NCBI GenBank assembly: GCA_007693745.1
Contig: REDA01000062.1
Span: forward strand, 17,828-81,827
Length of the DNA: 64,000 nt
DNA from: Balneolaceae bacterium
Lineage (GTDB): Bacteria; Bacteroidota; Rhodothermia; Balneolales; Balneolaceae
Reading direction: 5' to 3'
Below, in pieces: positions 59,972-64,000 of this stretch; the stretch's first letter is position 1; the number at the start of each line of letters is the position of its first letter. The notes beneath the pieces are model-generated. The model saw nothing but the letters and a program-made list of their open reading frames with translations. It was not told the DNA's origin and made no database searches. Position numbers and translations under genes: made by a program.

Positions 59972-60904
59972 ATGGAAAAAGATCCAGTAAGGAAAGCCTT
60001 ACTCATCAGCCTGTTTGTCTCTTCCGTTTCGCTTTCGGTGAAATTTGCCGCTTTTTTTGTGACCGGATCCACCGCCGCACTTTCAGATGCTGCCGAATCG
60101 GTGGTTCATCTGTTTGCCGTTATTTTTGTGGTGTACGGATACTATCTGAGTATTAAACCGGCCGATGAGGATCATCACTACGGCCATGAAAGAATAGAGT
60201 TTCTCTCCGTGGGTGCTGAGGGGGCAATTATCATTGTGGCCGGTATCAGCATCATCTACCACGCAGTGATGAGCGCCGTTACCGGTATTGAAATCGTCAA
60301 TATGGGCACCGGAATCTGGCTCCTGGTCATCGCAGCCCTCATCAATCTCGTTCTCGGAAGCTATGTCTTAAGAGTAGGCCGCAGAGAGAAAAACATGATC
60401 GCCGTAAGCAACGGCAAACATACGCTTACAGATGTGTGGACCAGCGGCGGGGTGGTGGCGGCTCTTATTCTGATCCATTACACCGGATGGCTCTTCATCG
60501 ATATTATTGTGAGTCTGCTGATAGCAGGGTACATCTGTTATGAAGCGTACAAGCTGCTTCGTTATTCTATCAGCGGGTTGATGGATACGCGAAATCCGGA
60601 GATCGACAAAGCGCTGAAAAAGGTGTTACGCGAAACGGAAAGTGAGCTGATCAAGGGATGGCACCATCTCCGGCACAGATCCTCAGGGAAAACCACCTGG
60701 GTTCAGCTTCATCTCGTCTTTAAAGATGAACTCTCCCTGAAGGAAGCCCATGACGAAGCCACCAGGCTGGAACGGAAAATGATTGACGCCCTCGACACAG
60801 ACGCAGTCATTACCCTTCATCTGGAACCGCATGATGCTCACGAAGAGTCGCATTCCATTCTTCGCGGAGCCAACAAGAAAAAACGGCTGGATGAATTTGT
60901 CTGA
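59972..60904 (+). CDS. Cation diffusion facilitator (CDF) family transporter
   Basis: The 310-residue protein has the CDF membrane core with STAALSDAAESVVHLFAV (helix 2) and GKHTLTDVWTSGGV (helix 5, with the canonical His-x3-Asp), and a cytoplasmic C-terminal domain ending in a His-rich stretch. In helix 2 the usual His/Asp-x3-Asp pair of the transport site reads Glu-x3-His, so metal choice may differ from zinc. It would export a divalent cation using the proton gradient. It is monocistronic. Confidence 0.9.
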   Translation: MEKDPVRKALLISLFVSSVSLSVKFAAFFVTGSTAALSDAAESVVHLFAVIFVVYGYYLSIKPADEDHHYGHERIEFLSVGAEGAIIIVAGISIIYHAVMSAVTGIEIVNMGTGIWLLVIAALINLVLGSYVLRVGRREKNMIAVSNGKHTLTDVWTSGGVVAALILIHYTGWLFIDIIVSLLIAGYICYEAYKLLRYSISGLMDTRNPEIDKALKKVLRETESELIKGWHHLRHRSSGKTTWVQLHLVFKDELSLKEAHDEATRLERKMIDALDTDAVITLHLEPHDAHEESHSILRGANKKKRLDEFV

Positions 60905-61002
60905 CAGAACAAGAGACCGCCTCTTCATCCGTTCAAATGGTTAACCGGCCATGTCGTTTGAAAACATGTCCCATGAATGCAGATCACAAATTGCAGAAAT
61001 AA

Positions 61003-61698
61003 ATGGCAAAACACTCTCTGAATCCCCCTGTTTTTGTTCTTGCACTCTTTTTATTCTCTCTGATCCTCTATGCATGGGAACCTCTTCATGCGCAGGATGC
61101 GGATGAAGTACGCATTGCCCGCATACAGTATCGCGGAGGGGGCGACTGGTACAGCTCACCCACAGCCCTGCGGAATCTGATCCGTTTCACAAGAGAGCAG
61201 GTACCGATTCATATCAGTGACCGGTATGACGATGTTCAGCTCGGAAGCCGGGATCTGTTCAACTATCCGTTTGTTTACATGACCGGCCATGGAAATATCT
61301 CTGTCAACGATGCGGAGATGCAGAATCTGAGAAATTATCTCGAAAACGGCGGCTTTCTCTATGTGGATGATGATTACGGATTCGACCCCTACGTCCGGCC
61401 CATTCTTCAGTCAATTTTTCCGGATGAATCCTTTTTTGAGCTGCCTGGTGATCACCCCATCTACAATCTGGTGTACACGTTCCCGGAAGGGCGCCCTCCA
61501 AAGGTGCACGAACATGACGGAAAACCACCACAGGCATTTGCCGTGTACCGAAACGGAAGAATGGTTCTGCTCTACACCTACGAATCCAATCCCGCTGATG
61601 GCTGGGCCTACGATGAACATGACAATCCTGAGGAGATCACAAGAGCCGCGCTGGAATTCGGGGTGAACCTGCTGACCTACGTTTTTACATTCCCCTGA
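61003..61698 (+). CDS. DUF4159 domain secreted protein
   Basis: The 231-residue protein has a signal peptide (to about LHAQ), then ARIQYRGGGDWYSSPTALRN, FVYMTGHGNISVNDAE, and GGFLYVDDDYGFD: the DUF4159 pattern. The ThuA-like fold of this domain resembles a glutaminase fold; no activity is known. It follows the CDF gene by 98 bp on the same strand. Confidence 0.85.
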   Translation: MAKHSLNPPVFVLALFLFSLILYAWEPLHAQDADEVRIARIQYRGGGDWYSSPTALRNLIRFTREQVPIHISDRYDDVQLGSRDLFNYPFVYMTGHGNISVNDAEMQNLRNYLENGGFLYVDDDYGFDPYVRPILQSIFPDESFFELPGDHPIYNLVYTFPEGRPPKVHEHDGKPPQAFAVYRNGRMVLLYTYESNPADGWAYDEHDNPEEITRAALEFGVNLLTYVFTFP

Positions 61699-61849
61699 TG
61701 GTCTGGCATCTTCATGAATGAATGATTGGTGGGCTGTTTGTGGTTCTGCCAACTTTCACAATAGAAATTTCCAGCAGGAAAGGTGAAAAGTGAGTTTTTC
61801 CAAAGTATCCTTGAATTACCATCAATCAATCCAACTAACGTAACTGACC

Positions 61850-62131
61850 ATGAATTACGAAAAAAAATGGTGGAGGCACTCTGTGTATGGGGTGGCTCTT
61901 GTGGGACTCGGAATCAATCTGGTTGCAGAAGCAACGATCATCAAGGCCGGCGGGCCGGAGACCTTTGATCTGGCACATGCGGCTCTCTGGTTCTGGATCG
62001 GGCTGTTCGGGCTTGCCGCCATCAATGCGGGCATCTGTTTTGTTGCCGATGCTGTAAAACAGCGCATCTATCTGGAGATGGAAAAGGGTGAGACTCCAAC
62101 TCACACAAAGAAAAAGACCATTCCGGCATAG
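61850..62131 (+). CDS. Small two-helix membrane protein, unknown
   Basis: This 93-residue protein has two predicted membrane helices (about 10-28 and 45-68) between a basic start (MNYEKKWWRH) and a Lys-rich tail. I do not recognise a family. The hydrophobic pattern and composition look genuine rather than a coding shadow. Its last 31 bases overlap the end of the convergent antiporter gene. Confidence 0.6.
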   Translation: MNYEKKWWRHSVYGVALVGLGINLVAEATIIKAGGPETFDLAHAALWFWIGLFGLAAINAGICFVADAVKQRIYLEMEKGETPTHTKKKTIPA

Positions 62132-63663
62132 GCCAGCACGGCGAGCAGCCCGGCCGTAAGCGCCAGCGGAAGCTGTGTGGTTACATGATCCATCAGATCA
62201 CAGCCTGTGGCAAGGGAACTCAGTATGGTCGTATCTGAGATCGGTGAACACTGATCTCCCATTACGCTTCCACCGATCACGGCTGCGAAACAGAGCTTCA
62301 GAAAGAGCAGATCGGGCATCACCGCCCACGCGAGAGGGATGGCAATCGGGAAAACAACAGCATAGGTGCCCCATGAAGTACCGGTTGAAAAAGCGATGAT
62401 CATGCAGAGAGCCATCAGTACACCGGGAAGGAAGGAAGGCCAGATCAGATCCCCGATCATCATCACCACATAGTCGGCCGTGCCTACAGCGTCTGCCACC
62501 TCTTTGAGGGTTACGGCAAGAGCCAGAATAATTGCCCCGATTGTGACCCCTTTGCAGCCATCGATAAATCCATTGATCGCGATCTGCAGACTCATGCCCT
62601 TTGCAACGGCGATTCCTATTCCGGCGAGAACAGCCAGAACAAAAGCCTCTGCAATCAGCAGAATCGGGCTCTCCCAGTTGAGAATGAAAAACGTATATGC
62701 ATAGGGAAGTATCGCAACTCCGAGCAGGGCGCCGATCGGGCCAAAAAAGTCGATGAGGCCCGGGTTGTAGTCGGCCGGTACCCTGCGGCGGATCAGTTCT
62801 TCCGCCGCCATGGGGGTCGCCCCTTTCCGGTCCAGTTCACCGGTGGATCTTGCCCGCTCTATGGCGGCTCTCATTCGCTTCCCCGGGATGCGCGGAAGCC
62901 ACTCCCAGGCAAAAAAGAGTGTGATCAGAATGGCAAAAATGGCATAGAAATTATAGGGCAGGGAGGAGAAGAAGAAGTTGATACCATCCTGGGGTGTTTC
63001 AAAGATCGACAGGGTTCCCAGGATAAGACCCGCCACATAAATCGGCCATACATTAAACGGAATGAGTGTGGCAGCCGGGGAGGCCGTACTATCCACCATA
63101 TAGGCCAGCTCCTCGTGCGATACACGATGCTTGTCCGCCACCGGGCGAACCGTGGCTCCGGTCAGAACCGTGCTGATGGTTCCTCCCTGATGAAAGATCA
63201 GACCCATCAGCCAGGTGAAAAATTTCGCGGAACGAGGACCTCTGACCATCAGCCCGCTTGCCCATACTGCAAATTTTTCTGCACCCCCCGTCCGGGTCCA
63301 GATCCCGATCAGTCCGCCAAGAGCCCAGAGATAGACCAGGAGTATCAGCGCAAAGCTTTCCGTTCCGATCGAGGGAATCAGAAATCCCTGTACTATGTTC
63401 AGTTCACCCGAAATCACACCCCCGAGGCAGACCCCGACAAAAAGTGCACTCACCACTTCCCGGGTCCAGAAGGCGAGAAGAATAGCAACCAGGGGCGGCA
63501 TGACCGACCAGAAGCCGTAGTGACCGTCCTGTTCCGGAATGACACCTTCCATGCCGGTATAGATTCCGGCAATCAGAAGGGCGATAAAAAAGCCGAAATA
63601 GATCCTGCGACGGTTCTTTCGGTTTCCAAAACGGGTTTTTACATAGTGAGAGGTCAGGCTCAT
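62101..63663 (-). CDS. NhaC-family Na+/H+ antiporter
   Basis: The 520-residue protein has about 12 membrane helices and the NhaC-type marks: GGLIGIWTRTGGAEKFA, IFHQGGTISTVLTG, ASPAATLIPFNVWP, and a C-terminal FSTGTSWGTYAV with GDQCSPISDTTILSS. It exchanges sodium and protons, or possibly an organic acid pair as in the related malate/lactate form; the substrate is not certain. It converges on the small membrane protein gene, with 31 bp of overlap. Confidence 0.92.
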   Translation of the reverse strand: MSLTSHYVKTRFGNRKNRRRIYFGFFIALLIAGIYTGMEGVIPEQDGHYGFWSVMPPLVAILLAFWTREVVSALFVGVCLGGVISGELNIVQGFLIPSIGTESFALILLVYLWALGGLIGIWTRTGGAEKFAVWASGLMVRGPRSAKFFTWLMGLIFHQGGTISTVLTGATVRPVADKHRVSHEELAYMVDSTASPAATLIPFNVWPIYVAGLILGTLSIFETPQDGINFFFSSLPYNFYAIFAILITLFFAWEWLPRIPGKRMRAAIERARSTGELDRKGATPMAAEELIRRRVPADYNPGLIDFFGPIGALLGVAILPYAYTFFILNWESPILLIAEAFVLAVLAGIGIAVAKGMSLQIAINGFIDGCKGVTIGAIILALAVTLKEVADAVGTADYVVMMIGDLIWPSFLPGVLMALCMIIAFSTGTSWGTYAVVFPIAIPLAWAVMPDLLFLKLCFAAVIGGSVMGDQCSPISDTTILSSLATGCDLMDHVTTQLPLALTAGLLAVLAYAGMVFFFV

Positions 63664-63887
63664 GGCAAAATTTCAGTGACTATTCTGTTTATTTCAACTG
63701 AATTCAGTATATCCTGCAAAGTCTCATTCAGCTGAACACCACCACAAATGGGATAGATCTCTATCCGGGTTGATTACAAGAAGCGGGAAAGGAGTTCCTG
63801 TTTGCTTCCTCTTCAGAGAAAGAAAGAAACCCCGGCTCCGCTGAAGAGACAAGAGAAGGGATTCATTGGTTATTGTCAACCCTGTTA

Positions 63888-63920
63888 AAAAAATAAAGGG
63901 ATATCACTCCCTCTATTTTT
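63888..63920 (-). terminator. Terminator of a minus-strand unit beyond the right edge
   Basis: AAAATA/TATTTT and AGGGA/TCCCT form a stem with one mismatch and a 6-nt loop; read on the minus strand it is followed by seven Ts. No gene inside the window would end here, so it belongs to a transcript entering from beyond 64000. Confidence 0.7.
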
Positions 63921-63956
63921 CAAGCTTGTGTGCTTGTTTCATTGTTGCTCATATGT

Positions 63957-64000
63957 TCATTGCGTCATCAAACCAAAATCGGGCTCAAGCAGCGTTTCTC
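63957..64000 (-). CDS. Possible C-terminal end of a gene entering from the right edge
   Basis: A minus-strand frame gives ETLLEPDFGLMTQ and then TGA at 63959-63957, about 37 bp before the terminator. It is the only one of the three minus-strand frames open long enough to suit that terminator, but 13 codons prove little. The remaining sequence from 63664 to here shows nothing else I can name. Confidence 0.3.
   Translation of the reverse strand, partial: ETLLEPDFGLMTQ

Noticed and set aside
63954..64000. + strand ATG opening a frame to the right edge (MFIASSNQN...)
   Set aside because: No ribosome site precedes it, and the nearby terminator orientation favours a minus-strand gene. Sixteen codons are too few to decide.

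Overview
The window reads as a contiguous chromosomal piece of a Gram-negative bacterium of the Bacteroidota/Rhodothermota/Balneolota (FCB) group. Balneolota is my best guess, but no 16S gene is present to prove it. The evidence is a DUF4270-like lipoprotein, GWxTD and DUF4159 proteins, a GT5-only 'glycogen/starch synthase', an orphan four-helix-bundle (IVP/S23) gene, many lipoproteins with classic lipoboxes, and many starts without a Shine-Dalgarno sequence beside a few with strong GGAGG. There is no phage, CRISPR array, tRNA or rRNA gene. Almost every gene is ordinary core metabolism or envelope biology.

Layout. 1-3.6 kb: pyrR-pyrB (pyrB cut by the left edge), a secreted orphan protein, a DUF456 protein and a phosphofructokinase with pyrophosphate-type active-site residues. 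3.9-10.2 kb: hutH, miaA, purS-clpS-purQ, lptB and rhodanese on +, converging on rho. 10.3-19.9 kb, minus strand: glgB, malQ, a phosphosulfolactate-synthase-like gene, a half-length GT5 glycogen synthase-like gene, a DUF4270 lipoprotein, an outer-membrane barrel and a TPR protein. 20-27 kb: Lol-type permease, YdjM-like membrane protein, then aat, a methyltransferase, uvrB and sucC. 27-30.4 kb: a repeat-bearing intergenic region, then a four-PAS histidine kinase with its receiver. 30.4-33.4 kb: rfbB-rfbA-rfbC, with a four-helix-bundle gene in long inverted repeats wedged between rfbB and rfbA. 33.8-45.7 kb: GH92 lipoprotein, PfpI protein, lemA-M48 peptidase-lipoprotein, sodium symporter, ppdK, M28 peptidase. 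45.9-49.4 kb: a B-family (ba3-type) cytochrome oxidase operon with SCO and a blue-copper lipoprotein, including a 44-residue subunit IIa. 49.6-63.7 kb: DUF4097 repeat protein, proline dehydrogenase, M1 peptidase, recR-ybaB-dnaX, GWxTD protein, paired fluoride channels, CDF transporter, DUF4159 protein and an NhaC antiporter.

How the genes fit together. PPi-type PFK plus pyruvate phosphate dikinase suggests a pyrophosphate-linked glycolysis next to glycogen enzymes. ClpS and Aat together make a bacterial N-degron pathway. SCO and a CuA subunit feed a ba3 oxidase with a membrane-anchored cupredoxin as plausible electron donor. The most notable signals are: (1) the IVS-like element (four-helix-bundle gene inside 31-bp inverted repeats, 28/31 matching) inside the rfb operon; (2) a ten-A slippery run in dnaX, at the end of domain III, where both shifted frames stop within about a dozen codons; (3) the tiny oxidase subunit IIa; (4) two diverged copies of an intergenic repeat upstream of the PAS kinase.
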